Assembly (NCBI RefSeq): GCF_003385215.1 | Contig: NZ_PQHW01000010.1 | Location: 41,167-105,166, forward strand | Direction of reading: 5' to 3' | Source of the DNA: Amycolatopsis thermalba | GTDB lineage: Bacteria > Actinomycetota > Actinomycetes > Mycobacteriales > Pseudonocardiaceae | DNA: 64,000 nt | Shown here: positions 23,784 through 32,507 of the stretch, piece after piece | How the letters are laid out: each line of letters begins with the position of its first letter | How positions within the stretch are numbered: the stretch's first letter is position 1 | Notes under the pieces: generated by a model | Databases searched by the model: none | Told to the model about the DNA's origin: nothing | The model's input: only the letters and a program-made list of their open reading frames with translations | Translations under genes and position numbers: made by a program

Positions 23784-24563
23784 TCATCCTGTGGTGAGTT
23801 CGTAGTTCTGTAGCACGTGGATGGCTTTGGCGAGTTGTCCGGCGCGTCGGGGGCAGCAGCGGAGTTTGCGCAGGATGCGCCAGTGTTTGAGCTGGGCGTT
23901 GGCGCGTTCGCCGGGTCCGCGCAGGCGGGCGTGGGCCTGGTTGGCATCTTTGTAGGATTCGGGTTTGTTGCGGCCTTTGTACGGGGTGGTCACGTGTTGG
24001 CCGGTCTCGTCATAGCCGTGGTAGCCCTTGTCGCCCAGGGCGATCAGCCCGGCGTCGCGTAGCGCGGCGAGGATCTGCCAGATGCGTGCGGCCGCGGTGT
24101 CGTGCGTGCTGCCGGGCAGTTCGCTCGAGACCCACAGGATCGTGCCGCCCGGGGAGGCGATCACCTGCAGATTCATGCCGTGCATCGTGTGCTTGCCCGA
24201 GTAGAAGGGACGATCGGCGAAGACGCGGTCGATCGGGATCAGCGTGCCGTCGATGATCACGTAGGCCATGCCCTCGCGCTTGGCTTTCCGGAGTGCAGCC
24301 CGCAGCTTGGGTGCCCGCGCGGCCAGCAGTTCGACGGTTTCGTTCACATACCGCCAGCACGTGGTGGCCGATACCTCGAACCCGGCGCCGACCTCGGGAA
24401 ACGGTTCACCCTTGCGCAGGTACGCCAGCACCAGCAGCGCCTGCTGAGTGGTGTTGAGCTTGCGCCACGCCGAGCCGATCTCCCGGCGGTGAGCGCGGAG
24501 CAGGCCCGACACGAACGTCAGGGTCTGACGTGACAACGGCAGCGCGGCACGGTAGAACAGCAT
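23784..24563 (-). CDS. IS5-family DDE transposase
   Basis: A 259-residue transposase. The N-terminal helix-turn-helix part ('NTTQQALLVLAYLRKGEPFP', 'VGAGFEVSATTCWRYVNETV') is followed by a DDE domain. The first Asp is in 'AYVIIDGTLIPIDRV', the second in 'LIALGDKGYHGYDE' and the Glu in 'LRGPGERANAQLKHWRIL'. All catalytic residues are present, so the element may still be mobile. The ATG at 24563 is preceded by a stable stem whose 5' arm pairs with the region upstream; no free strong ribosome site is visible, which may keep translation low. Confidence 0.92.
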   Translation of the reverse strand: MLFYRAALPLSRQTLTFVSGLLRAHRREIGSAWRKLNTTQQALLVLAYLRKGEPFPEVGAGFEVSATTCWRYVNETVELLAARAPKLRAALRKAKREGMAYVIIDGTLIPIDRVFADRPFYSGKHTMHGMNLQVIASPGGTILWVSSELPGSTHDTAAARIWQILAALRDAGLIALGDKGYHGYDETGQHVTTPYKGRNKPESYKDANQAHARLRGPGERANAQLKHWRILRKLRCCPRRAGQLAKAIHVLQNYELTTG

Positions 24564-24564
24564 A

Positions 24565-24621
24565 CGAAGCCCTTGCGTAGGATCTTGATCTTGGTCGATT
24601 GCTGTCCTACCAAGGGCTTCG
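24565..24621. promoter_or_regulatory. Long hairpin upstream of the transposase start
   Basis: CGAAGCCCTTG-c-GTAGGA pairs with TCCTACCAAGGGCTTCG with a single bulged base and a 22-base loop, just before the transposase ATG. In IS elements such stems can block read-through translation from outside promoters; that function is inferred here. Confidence 0.6.
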
Positions 24622-24729
24622 CCATGTGCCCGGCATCGACACGCCGGACGATCACCCAGCCCCCGACCTACAACCCTTACCCACCAACATATCCAGACCA
24701 GGATGAAAACGGCTCACTGTCGCGGAATC

Positions 24730-26628
24730 TCAACCCATTCGCACAATGGGAACTTCGGCCTCGTGCAACACCTCGTACAAGTCGGCGATCCGGTCCGAGG
24801 AGCCGCGTTGGTCGCACTGAGTGAAAATGAGGCGTTCAGACGCGCGGGACACACCGACGAAGAACGTCATCGTGGATTCGACCGTGTCACGGGCATGGGC
24901 CCACCACTGATCGCCATCCAGTCCGATGAAAAAGACCGTGTGGTACTCCAGCCCCTTGCTGCGGTGGATGGTCAGTAGAGGCACGGCTTCATCGTCCGTG
25001 AACGCACCGGCCAGCTTGTCCCAGGAGTTGACTCGTCTGAGAACATCGACGAGCCGGATTTTGAAAGCCTCGAGCGTCACCGCGAGATCCTCCGGCCTAT
25101 CAGCCAGAATACGCATCTGCGCGATGTTCTCGTAGTTCAGGAATCTAGCGACCTTGTCGACGAGGACGTCGGCGAGGCCGCCCGCCTTCCCCACAGTCGC
25201 TTCCCCCAGTGGCGTAGCGGCAAACCAGCTACGTAGCTCGGCTAGAAAGCACGAGAGCATGTCGTCGACATTGGACCCTACTTCCCGGTTCCTGTCGCTG
25301 GGCGCTAATTGACTGAGCGCGGCAGTAACCTCCCGCCACGTTTGAGGCTGACCTGCGCGAGTTGCACCGAGGCGGACTAGACCGATGAGCAGTCGCGCGA
25401 GGTCATCCTTGAGTAGATCCTGGAGTCGCAGATCGCCGACCTGGGCGTCGTCGTTGCGGAGCTTGAGTCCTTGAGCTGCGAGCGCCCGGGCGAGTTCCGG
25501 TTCGAGATCAGCTACCCGCTGTCGCGCGATCATCGCGTAATCAGCTGGTGGGCGCCCGGACTGCTCGATGTCGGCGGCGATCCATGCTGCTATCGACTCG
25601 GCCTCGAGCCTGGTATCAGAGAACGACCAGATCTGTACCGGAGATTCTCCGACCTTGTCGACGACCTGTGACAGCTGCCGCTGCGTGTGAGCGTGGAGTC
25701 GCGTCGCGAAGTGATGCTGCAGCTCGACAAGCTCCCGGGTCGAGCGGAAGTTCCAGGTGAGCTCGAACGGTGCCGCGTCGAAGTCGTACTCGAACTGGGA
25801 GAACGCGTCGGGAAGGGCGCCGGCCCAGCCCATGATCCGCTGCTTCCGGTCGCCTACAACCGTGACGGTCGTCCCTCCCCCCGCAAACACTGACCTGAGG
25901 AACGAGTATTGGGCGTAGGTGGTGTCCTGAAACTCGTCGACGAACACGAAGGGATAAGTCGCGGTGATGGCCCGCCGTAGTTGACCACTCGATCGGACGA
26001 TCAGTTCGGCCAGTCTGTTCAGCATGATGAAGTCGACTGTAGGGACATCCCGGGCCCGATACTTTTGGTTCCACCACTGCTGGGCTGCGTAAGCCCCTGC
26101 AGTCGCGGGTTCCCGCGGTTCAGGCTCCAGCTCGTAGAGGCCGACAACGTTGGAGATGAACTCGTCCTGCCGGATGCCGTAGACTCCGCTGCGAAACTCC
26201 TCGGGCGCGGCGGCAGCGACGTTCTCGAGGAAGTCACGGACCTCTACCCGGCTAGCAAAGCCGATCCGGTAATTGCGGCGCACCGCCCAGGCGAGTGGCA
26301 AGAGATCTTTGAACCGGTCGACGATGGACTTGGTGAACGCGTCGAACGTCATCGCGGTGAAACGGTCGGCGTGTCCCGGCAGTCGGGTCCGCATGCGCTC
26401 GCGAAGATTAGCAGCTGCGTCGCGTTTGAACGAGATCGCGAGAATCTGTTGCGGGGAACGGCACAGGCCGGTCTCATACAGGTAGCAAGCACGCTGCGCG
26501 AGGAACTCCGACTTCCCCGCGCCCGGTCCGGCAGTGACCGAGGCCGTGCCAGCGCGCAGCGCATCCCATGCCGCGGGTTCTAGGTTGTCGATACCCAGTG
26601 GACGCCAATCAGCGGGGTCAGCCCTCAT
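24730..26628 (-). CDS. gajB: UvrD/Rep-like helicase of a Gabija-like defence pair
   Basis: A 632-residue superfamily 1A helicase. Motifs in order are Walker A 'SVTAGPGAGKSEFLAQRA' (about residues 31-48), Ia 'ILAISFKRDAAANLRERM', II 'FVFVDEFQDTTYAQYSFL', III 'TVVGDRKQRIMGWAGALP', IV 'LTWNFRSTRELVEL', V 'PLLTIHRSKGLEYHTVFFIG' and VI 'FFVGVSRASERLIFTQ'. The ATG at 26628 overlaps the OLD nuclease stop by ATGA. OLD nuclease plus UvrD-like helicase is the class 2 OLD/Gabija arrangement, in which GajB helps activate GajA against phage DNA. It is longer than the Bacillus GajB (about 494). The stop is 15 bp from the IS right end. Confidence 0.82.
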   Translation of the reverse strand: MRADPADWRPLGIDNLEPAAWDALRAGTASVTAGPGAGKSEFLAQRACYLYETGLCRSPQQILAISFKRDAAANLRERMRTRLPGHADRFTAMTFDAFTKSIVDRFKDLLPLAWAVRRNYRIGFASRVEVRDFLENVAAAAPEEFRSGVYGIRQDEFISNVVGLYELEPEPREPATAGAYAAQQWWNQKYRARDVPTVDFIMLNRLAELIVRSSGQLRRAITATYPFVFVDEFQDTTYAQYSFLRSVFAGGGTTVTVVGDRKQRIMGWAGALPDAFSQFEYDFDAAPFELTWNFRSTRELVELQHHFATRLHAHTQRQLSQVVDKVGESPVQIWSFSDTRLEAESIAAWIAADIEQSGRPPADYAMIARQRVADLEPELARALAAQGLKLRNDDAQVGDLRLQDLLKDDLARLLIGLVRLGATRAGQPQTWREVTAALSQLAPSDRNREVGSNVDDMLSCFLAELRSWFAATPLGEATVGKAGGLADVLVDKVARFLNYENIAQMRILADRPEDLAVTLEAFKIRLVDVLRRVNSWDKLAGAFTDDEAVPLLTIHRSKGLEYHTVFFIGLDGDQWWAHARDTVESTMTFFVGVSRASERLIFTQCDQRGSSDRIADLYEVLHEAEVPIVRMG

Positions 26629-28577
26629 TTTGGGGTCACCGCCTGCCCGACCCGGTCCAGAAGTCGCGCGAGCCGTCCCTTGACGTTGGCTAGATCGCCC
26701 GAGCCAACGTAGGACAGGGCACGTAGGTGAGTACTTGGCTTGGAGTGCGTGAGAAACAGATATCGGTACCAGCGTAAGTCGTCGGTCATCTGCTCCCGTG
26801 TCCAATGGGCCACGTCGGGTCGAACCCCGGGATCACCGAGAACGGCATCACGCGGGTCGCCCTGGTCGCTCGGCCCTCGCTGCCCCTCGTCCAGGTGGTC
26901 AGTATAGGCCGACTTGAACTGCGCTAAAAGCAGCATGTCTAGGTCAAGCGGAGTGGAGAAGTAGATGTTCCACTTCTCCAGATGGTTGAGCCAGGCCTTC
27001 AACTGGTCGACGGTGAGGTCGGCAATGTCGGCGGTCGAGCTGAAGCTGTCGATCGCCTCGCACCCGTCGAACGGGTTGATATCGACGGCCAGCAGTTGGG
27101 TGCAGGCGTCGCGGATGCGTCCTTCTCCTCCGCCGGCGCGACCCCAATCGAGGTCGAGAAGCGTGGCGTAGGGGATGCCGAGCTGGCTGAGAAGCCGCCA
27201 GAAGTGATTGGTGTGCCGGCCACCGAGAGGGACTATCGCGACGAACGACTGGTCGATGTACAGGCCCCGCGCTTCCGCCAGCTTCGGAAGGACAACCTGT
27301 TCGGAGTCGCCTTCGCCGAGGACAACGAAGCGGGCGAAGTACAACTCGGGGTAGGCTCGCACAGCCTCCCGGACGTACTTACCCGCCTCAGTGGTGTCGT
27401 CGGGCAGAACGATCTCGCACACGCGAGTTGTCCTGGTGGCCTCGTCGAGGCGGAAGTGCCGGACCTTCTCGGTCGGGATACGAGACATGACACTGGCCGA
27501 GTGGCTGGAGATGATTGCCTGCGCCCGGCCGGATACTGTCACGTCGAGCAGTTGCTCAACGACGCGGGAGAGGAAGAACGGCGCAAGGTTGTTCTCCGGC
27601 TCCTCTATAGCCAGGAGAGTCAAAGACGGCAGAGCCGTCTGGGTGATGTCGAACTTGTCCTCGTGCTCGCCCGCCGCGATAGCTCCTTCGAGGTCCAAGG
27701 TTGCCGCAGTCAGGGCGATATGAAGGAGGGACCGCTGGCCGTCGCTGAGTTCCTGGGCAGATCGAGTTCTACCGGTGGGGGATAGCTCGAAGAGCATCTC
27801 AGCGTTGGTGACCAACACGCTGACGTCCCTGCTGATCGGCTCGAACATCGGTGTCCGCTCCGACACCAGATGGTGGAGCGCCTGCCAGCGCGCAGCGATC
27901 GCCCGGGTCACGGTATCGACGACCGCTTCGTCCTTGAACTTCTCGGAGAGATCCGCGGCCGCGCTACTTACATGTTCTCGGAACGGGTCGGACCACTGGC
28001 TGGCGCGCCAGACGCGACCACGCAGGAACGCGGCGACCTGCCGCGCACCGTCTCTGTTCGCGGGCACGTACACCATCTGAATTCGGTTGCGGTCGGGGGT
28101 CCGGAACTCAACCCATTGAGCGCCATAGTCCTCATCAAAGGTGTGGACGACACGGCAGCTTTCGTCAATGGTGCCTACAACAGAGCCGTCCGCTGACCAG
28201 GACGCTTCTAAGACGATCCGAAGCTTCAGCTGTCCGTCGTCGTCGGCGGTCATTTGCCGGAAGAACTCGGGCACGCTGGATGAGGCCACTGCGGCGTCGG
28301 TGTCATCATCGAGTTCGGGAAACGCAAAAACAGCTTCGATCATCAACGATCGAGTCGCAGGCGCTTCGTCCTCGTCGTTCGGAACATGAAAATCTTCGAC
28401 ACGGATCCTCCGCTGATCCCCGACGACGCTAAACAGCCGCAGGAGCGCCTGACAGGCAGCAGTCTTCCCCGCCGCGTTCGCCCCGAGCATCGCGGTCAAC
28501 TGCCGGTCGAAACGGACCGTAGTCGCCACGGGCCCGAAGCACTGGAAATTGGTCAGGGTCAGGCGCTCGAGGAACAT
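26625..28577 (-). CDS. gajA: OLD-family ATP-dependent endonuclease of a Gabija-like defence pair
   Basis: A 650-residue protein with an ABC-type ATPase followed by a TOPRIM domain. It starts MFLERLTLTNFQCFGP, with Walker A 'GANAAGKT' at about residues 32-39. A signature-like 'AQELSDGQRSLLHIAL', Walker B 'LTLLAIEEPENNLAP' and 'IISSHSASVMSR' follow. The TOPRIM acidic residues are in 'FVVLGEGDSEQVVLPKLAE' and 'LLDLDWGRAGG', with a late Lys in 'THSKPSTHLRALS'. This is the GajA/class 2 OLD layout, a nuclease that cuts phage DNA when nucleotides are depleted. ATG 28577 has AAGGAG 6 bases upstream. It is translationally coupled to the helicase. At 650 residues it is somewhat longer than the founding GajA (578). 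Confidence 0.85.
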   Translation of the reverse strand: MFLERLTLTNFQCFGPVATTVRFDRQLTAMLGANAAGKTAACQALLRLFSVVGDQRRIRVEDFHVPNDEDEAPATRSLMIEAVFAFPELDDDTDAAVASSSVPEFFRQMTADDDGQLKLRIVLEASWSADGSVVGTIDESCRVVHTFDEDYGAQWVEFRTPDRNRIQMVYVPANRDGARQVAAFLRGRVWRASQWSDPFREHVSSAAADLSEKFKDEAVVDTVTRAIAARWQALHHLVSERTPMFEPISRDVSVLVTNAEMLFELSPTGRTRSAQELSDGQRSLLHIALTAATLDLEGAIAAGEHEDKFDITQTALPSLTLLAIEEPENNLAPFFLSRVVEQLLDVTVSGRAQAIISSHSASVMSRIPTEKVRHFRLDEATRTTRVCEIVLPDDTTEAGKYVREAVRAYPELYFARFVVLGEGDSEQVVLPKLAEARGLYIDQSFVAIVPLGGRHTNHFWRLLSQLGIPYATLLDLDWGRAGGGEGRIRDACTQLLAVDINPFDGCEAIDSFSSTADIADLTVDQLKAWLNHLEKWNIYFSTPLDLDMLLLAQFKSAYTDHLDEGQRGPSDQGDPRDAVLGDPGVRPDVAHWTREQMTDDLRWYRYLFLTHSKPSTHLRALSYVGSGDLANVKGRLARLLDRVGQAVTPK

Positions 28578-28826
28578 TAGCGGCTCCTTCGGCTCGAATT
28601 GGCACACCCATGGCCCGTCCCGCGCGGGCCAGTGCTCGCTCTCTGTATCGCAACTTGCACCCGGCGTGCTACAGGTCTCCCCTTGAACGGTCGAGCTCGG
28701 GTGTCATGACCTGTCCACCAAGCCCCGAGAGCCTAGGTTTCACGTCGTAACCCCGTCGAACCCGCGCCCGACGGAGATCCGCTACCGGCGCCTGCCGCCT
28801 TGAAAGCGCAGCAGGCGTAAATGAGG

Positions 28827-29459
28827 CTAGTTCGGGCTTTCCGAGGGTGCGGAAATCAATGTCAGCAAATATTCGGTCGTAGGCCTTCTCACCAATCTGC
28901 CCGCCCGGGTCCGGACCCACTCCACACCGTTCGCGTCGGTGAACAAGGTGGCCACGACCTTCACCGACGAAGCCGCTTCGTTCCACGCCTTCGCAATCTG
29001 GCTCTTGTCTCGCGGTGTAGTGATCTTGCCCTGCTGGTGCCTCACCCACGCCGAGATCCCATCACCCAGCCAACGGCTCGCGTCCTGCAACTCGACTGGC
29101 TCAGTCGTCGGCCCAAGGTCGCCCAACGGCATCAACTCCATGTGTTTTCCCTCGATCGTGATGTGCAACTGCACCTCGTACACGGGTTGAGCTCCCGAGT
29201 TGTGGTACATCAACACCCGATCACCGGGGACCCCGTTCGGAGCCCTGCTCAACCACACGCCAAAGTTCGACGCCAGTTGTGATTCTTGAGCTTCTTCCAG
29301 GCGTGCAAGTTGCGTCGTCTGTGTGGCGTTCGTTCTCCAGGCAGCACGCGCAGCAACGGCTGCGACGATGAGTGCCGCTATTGCGAAGAGCGCGGACACT
29401 CCTGCCGATACCGAGCTGAGGACGTCCGTCCACGTCACGCCTTCTGATGTAACCTGCAC
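28827..29459 (-). CDS. Membrane-anchored hypothetical protein next to the Gabija-like pair
   Basis: A 210-residue protein of unknown family. One N-terminal membrane segment is clear ('VSAGVSALFAIAALIVAAVA'), followed by a charged, coiled-coil-like stretch ('TTQLARLEEAQESQLASNFG'). The rest is a soluble beta-rich domain with 'VYEVQLHITIEGKHMELMPL'. The GTG at 29459 has AAAGG 5 bases upstream. It is on the same strand, 249 bp upstream of the nuclease gene; that gap shows no gene. Its place in the defence island suggests it may belong to the same cargo, but no function is known. Confidence 0.6.
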   Translation of the reverse strand: MQVTSEGVTWTDVLSSVSAGVSALFAIAALIVAAVAARAAWRTNATQTTQLARLEEAQESQLASNFGVWLSRAPNGVPGDRVLMYHNSGAQPVYEVQLHITIEGKHMELMPLGDLGPTTEPVELQDASRWLGDGISAWVRHQQGKITTPRDKSQIAKAWNEAASSVKVVATLFTDANGVEWVRTRAGRLVRRPTTEYLLTLISAPSESPN

Positions 29460-29773
29460 GTCTGCCTTTCGATCAACGACGCCTGCGCGTTACATTGACT
29501 CCCCTTGTGGTGTACGTGACAGGCAGTCACTCCTCAAGGCGATCACTGCGGGCCACATTGCCGACAAGGCGCTGCTCGTCTGAGCGGTAAGGGTCGCATG
29601 GTCCTACCTCGAGTCGTCCTAGGTTGCGATTTTGAGCCGGGGTGGGCTTCACTTTGCGTATGACCTGGAAGACTCGATGGCCCTAACCTGTAGAACTTCC
29701 GTGGCACTAAACCGGCCAGTCAGGTGAGGCCATCCAAGTGGTGGCCGAGATAGCGTTCAGCTCTTGGTCAGCC
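29460..29773. other. Gene-free stretch
   Basis: No gene is supported over 314 bp. The DNA is less GC-rich than the flanks. I see no repeats, hairpins or attachment-like sequence here. Confidence 0.5.
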
Positions 29774-30406
29774 CTACGCCGCCTGATTCCAGGCCACCAT
29801 ATATGCTGCGGCCTGCCCTCGGACATGGCAGCCCAGTGACTGTCGGTTGGTATTCCGGCGCAGCTTGAATTCCGTACCCCGCCGGACATCCCACATCACC
29901 GGAGTCGCCCCGGACAGTGCCTTTCCGACTGTTTGCTCCATCAGGTACAACAGGACATCGGCGTTGTCTTGCGTCAGTTTTGGTTTCTTGACGTAGGGCG
30001 CCACGTAGAGCAGCTGCCCGTTCCGCAGCCGCAGGCCGAGCATGCTGCGCAATTCGACGGTCAGGTTTCCGTCCTGCCAGCGGGCCTCTTTGACTCGGAC
30101 TCCGGTGGAACCCGCTGGCAGAAGCCGGAGGAAGCCGTCCCTCGCCTCGCCGAAGGATGCGCCGCGGGCCTTATCGGTCGCCGTCGCACGGTCGACCACG
30201 CTGTCGAGTTTACTCCGAGGATCCGGGGAGTTGATTGCTTGCCGGAAGCCGGTGTGGAGCGGGCCGTAGTACGCCCACGCAGGGCCTTGCGGGTTCAGAT
30301 ACAGCTCCCGCTGCTCGGCAACCGTCTTCGCCGAGCGGCGCGGGCCGGCCTGGACGAAGTCCAGGAACTGGAAGCCGCCAATCCGCGCATCCCTGCTGTC
30401 AATCAT
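29774..30406 (-). CDS. Hypothetical protein in the defence island
   Basis: A 210-residue protein I do not recognise. The ATG at 30406 follows GGAG by 6-7 bases, which supports translation. Visible parts include 'ARIGGFQFLDFVQAGPRRSA', 'NPQGPAWAYYGPLHTGFRQA' and 'LRLRNGQLLYVAPYVKKPKL'. It has no signal peptide, membrane segment or catalytic motif that I can see. It is basic and soluble, on the same strand as the other island genes, with 89 bp to the XRE-ImmA gene. Confidence 0.6.
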   Translation of the reverse strand: MIDSRDARIGGFQFLDFVQAGPRRSAKTVAEQRELYLNPQGPAWAYYGPLHTGFRQAINSPDPRSKLDSVVDRATATDKARGASFGEARDGFLRLLPAGSTGVRVKEARWQDGNLTVELRSMLGLRLRNGQLLYVAPYVKKPKLTQDNADVLLYLMEQTVGKALSGATPVMWDVRRGTEFKLRRNTNRQSLGCHVRGQAAAYMVAWNQAA

Positions 30407-30495
30407 CAATCGCTCCTACCTGTCGAAGCGGCTCTACGCACGATCTCTGCACCCGGTGTGTCGCCGCGTAGGCCTTCAATCTCGCTTCCCACGGC

Positions 30496-31707
30496 TCATC
30501 GCCGCTCCCCTTGCGCCTCCGCTTCGCGCCGTTGCAGCAGCGACACCACGCGACCACCTGAGCGCGGGTTCGTGTTCGGCCCGGGGGATACCGGCGGTGA
30601 GTCGCCGACGGGGGTACGTGAAGTGACGGTACGGAACAGGTCGGCCGGCACGCGGCATTGTGCGATTAGCTGCGCCTCGTCGATGCCTTCCTGCATCAGC
30701 AAGTCGACTGCGCGTGGGAGGAGCGATGGCTGCTCGATAGCGTCCACCAGACCGGGTTCGTTGCGCCGCCAGCCCCGTGCGGAGATGGTAGTCATGGCGT
30801 TGCGGTAGGAGACGTCGCTGAGCCGTCCGAGCCTGCGAGCGCGGTACAGCAGGGCCTGGATGCTTACGCCCCACTGTTCCTTCAGGCGAGCGAGAGTTCG
30901 CCAGACGTTGCCGCCCATGGTCGTCGGGAGCAGATCGCGGATCTGGTCGGTGGGCATCAGGAGCTCGGCCGCGAAGCGGTGGGCCTGGTCTTCGACGATG
31001 CGGCCGCCCGGCTCTGCGTCGCTGTGCATGATCAGGTGGCCCAGCTCGTGGGCGACGTCGAAGCGCTGGCGGTAGTAGTCGCGCTTGATTGGGTTCAGGA
31101 TCACGACCGGGCGCAGTCGGCTGTCGAACGAGTAGGCGTCCACTGAAGCGGCCTGCTCGGGGCTGAACACCACCAGCACGCCGTGGTTCTCGAGCATACG
31201 GACGAGGTGGCCGACTGGTCCGGCCTCAATACCCCACTGCTCCCTCACAAGCTGTGCGGCACGCTCCGGGCCGTCGCCATCGTGGTCGTCGACTGCCACC
31301 GGCAGGCTCGGTACGTCGGGTTCCGGGAACTCAACGTGCTTCTCCAGACTAGTGGCGATGTCCACGGCCAGTTGCCCGTAGGCGAATGCCTGATCACGGG
31401 CAAGTTGGCTGGTGGAGCGCAGTGAGCGGAAGTGTGGGGTGGTACTGAGGGCGGCGACGTCTTCTGGGCGGATTGCGAAGAACCCGGGCTCGACGGACAA
31501 GCTCAGCGCGAGCTGCGCGACGGTGGCGGCCGTGGGCCGCTTGGCTCCGGACTCCCATGCCGCCACGGCGGTGGGGCTTTTGTCAACCAGGGTCGCCAGC
31601 TCACTCTTGCGCAGTCCTGCCAGATGGCGGGCCAGCGTGAGGCGAGCTCCGTCGAACAGGGCGGCAACGTCGGCTACCCGGTCGGTAGTAGTGGTTCGAG
31701 CGCTCAC
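30496..31707 (-). CDS. XRE-ImmA/IrrE family regulator-metallopeptidase
   Basis: A 403-residue two-domain protein. The N-terminal helix-turn-helix is 'LTLARHLAGLRKSELATLVD' with 'SPTAVAAWESGAKRPTAATV'. A zinc peptidase domain follows with 'RQRFDVAHELGHLIMHSDAE', containing the HExxH motif (HELGH) near residue 215, and the downstream 'EDQAHRFAAELLMP'. ImmA/IrrE-type proteases cleave repressors to induce mobile elements or stress genes. The GTG at 31707 overlaps the stop of the upstream gene (GTGA), so the two are coupled. A longer start at 31710 differs by one codon. Its target is unknown; it may control excision or defence genes of this island. Confidence 0.87.
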   Translation of the reverse strand: MSARTTTTDRVADVAALFDGARLTLARHLAGLRKSELATLVDKSPTAVAAWESGAKRPTAATVAQLALSLSVEPGFFAIRPEDVAALSTTPHFRSLRSTSQLARDQAFAYGQLAVDIATSLEKHVEFPEPDVPSLPVAVDDHDGDGPERAAQLVREQWGIEAGPVGHLVRMLENHGVLVVFSPEQAASVDAYSFDSRLRPVVILNPIKRDYYRQRFDVAHELGHLIMHSDAEPGGRIVEDQAHRFAAELLMPTDQIRDLLPTTMGGNVWRTLARLKEQWGVSIQALLYRARRLGRLSDVSYRNAMTTISARGWRRNEPGLVDAIEQPSLLPRAVDLLMQEGIDEAQLIAQCRVPADLFRTVTSRTPVGDSPPVSPGPNTNPRSGGRVVSLLQRREAEAQGERR

Positions 31708-32507
31708 CACTCACCACTAGCACGGTCGCGACGCTGTTCTTCTGCCTGCCGGCGTAGGCGGACGGGCGCGTCCGGCACTGTGTTCGGCCCAGTAGGCAGC
31801 GGCGTGTCGTTGGTTCGACGTCCGCCATGTCCCGGCGGAGTGCCGAGGAGGTCCTGCCGCCAGTGCCAGGCCTCGCTGCCGCCGGAATTGAGGCGCGCGC
31901 GGCCGAACACCAGCTCCATCTGCTGACTGAGCGGGTCGAGGCTGTGCGCGACCACGAAGGTCGTCATGTCGAGCTGTCGCTCGGCGGTCAGCGCGACCTC
32001 CAGTCCGCCGATCTCCTCCTCAGTGAACGCTTCGAACAGCGAGGGCTGCGGCGGCTCCGGGTTACGCTGCTGCGCCACCCGCTGCTTCGTTGCGCTTTTC
32101 TGCGGCCAGGGCAGCTGGTCGAGCTTGCCGAACGCGCACGAGGCGAGCAAGAACCGACGGCCCTCGTGCGCCCAGCCGGGACTACCGTTGAGGTTGGACC
32201 GGCGAACCAACGCGGGATCGAGCCGCGGCAGGGTGTCGATGTCCCGGTCGGACAGCTCGGCGTACAGCAGGTCGAGGTCGGCGTCGGCGTTCTCCGAGCT
32301 CACGGCGTACCGCTCGCACGCGAAGACGCGGTCCAGCCGGTCGCGGAACAGGGTGAACCTGGTGTTGCCGAGCCACGCGGCGTCGTGGCCATCGCTTTCG
32401 ACATAAGTCTCCAGCGCACGGGTGGTGGCCGAGAGGTACGCCCAGCGCAGGCCGGCGAGAACCCCGGCCTCGCCGAGCTCCGCGATCACATCATGCTGTT
32501 CGCTCAC
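31704..32507 (-). CDS. Hypothetical partner of the XRE-ImmA protein
   Basis: A 267-residue protein of unknown family, translationally coupled (GTGA) to the XRE-ImmA gene downstream. Parts include 'AGVLAGLRWAYLSATTRALE', 'ADADLDLLYAELSDRDIDTL' and 'RRFLLASCAFGKLDQLPWPQ'; the last 40 residues are Arg/Pro-rich and probably disordered. The start codon is GTG at 32507, with no ribosome site but a TAAGTT -10-like hexamer 7 bases upstream, so the message may be leaderless. The pairing resembles toxin-antitoxin-like or phage-sensor pairs with ImmA proteases; no activity can be assigned. Confidence 0.6.
   Translation of the reverse strand: MSEQHDVIAELGEAGVLAGLRWAYLSATTRALETYVESDGHDAAWLGNTRFTLFRDRLDRVFACERYAVSSENADADLDLLYAELSDRDIDTLPRLDPALVRRSNLNGSPGWAHEGRRFLLASCAFGKLDQLPWPQKSATKQRVAQQRNPEPPQPSLFEAFTEEEIGGLEVALTAERQLDMTTFVVAHSLDPLSQQMELVFGRARLNSGGSEAWHWRQDLLGTPPGHGGRRTNDTPLPTGPNTVPDAPVRLRRQAEEQRRDRASGEW

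Larger units (their letters stand above)
23775..24715. mobile_element. IS5-family insertion sequence, complete (941 bp)
   Basis: Terminal inverted repeats begin GAGCC. The left end (GAGCCTTTTTCATCCTG) and the complement of the right end (GAGCCGTTTTCATCCTG) differ at one base. A 3-bp direct repeat ACT flanks it (23772-23774 and 24716-24718), consistent with a target duplication. The single transposase gene is intact. Inner sequence 24565-24621 forms a long hairpin. It separates the truncated monooxygenase from the Gabija-like helicase. Confidence 0.85.
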
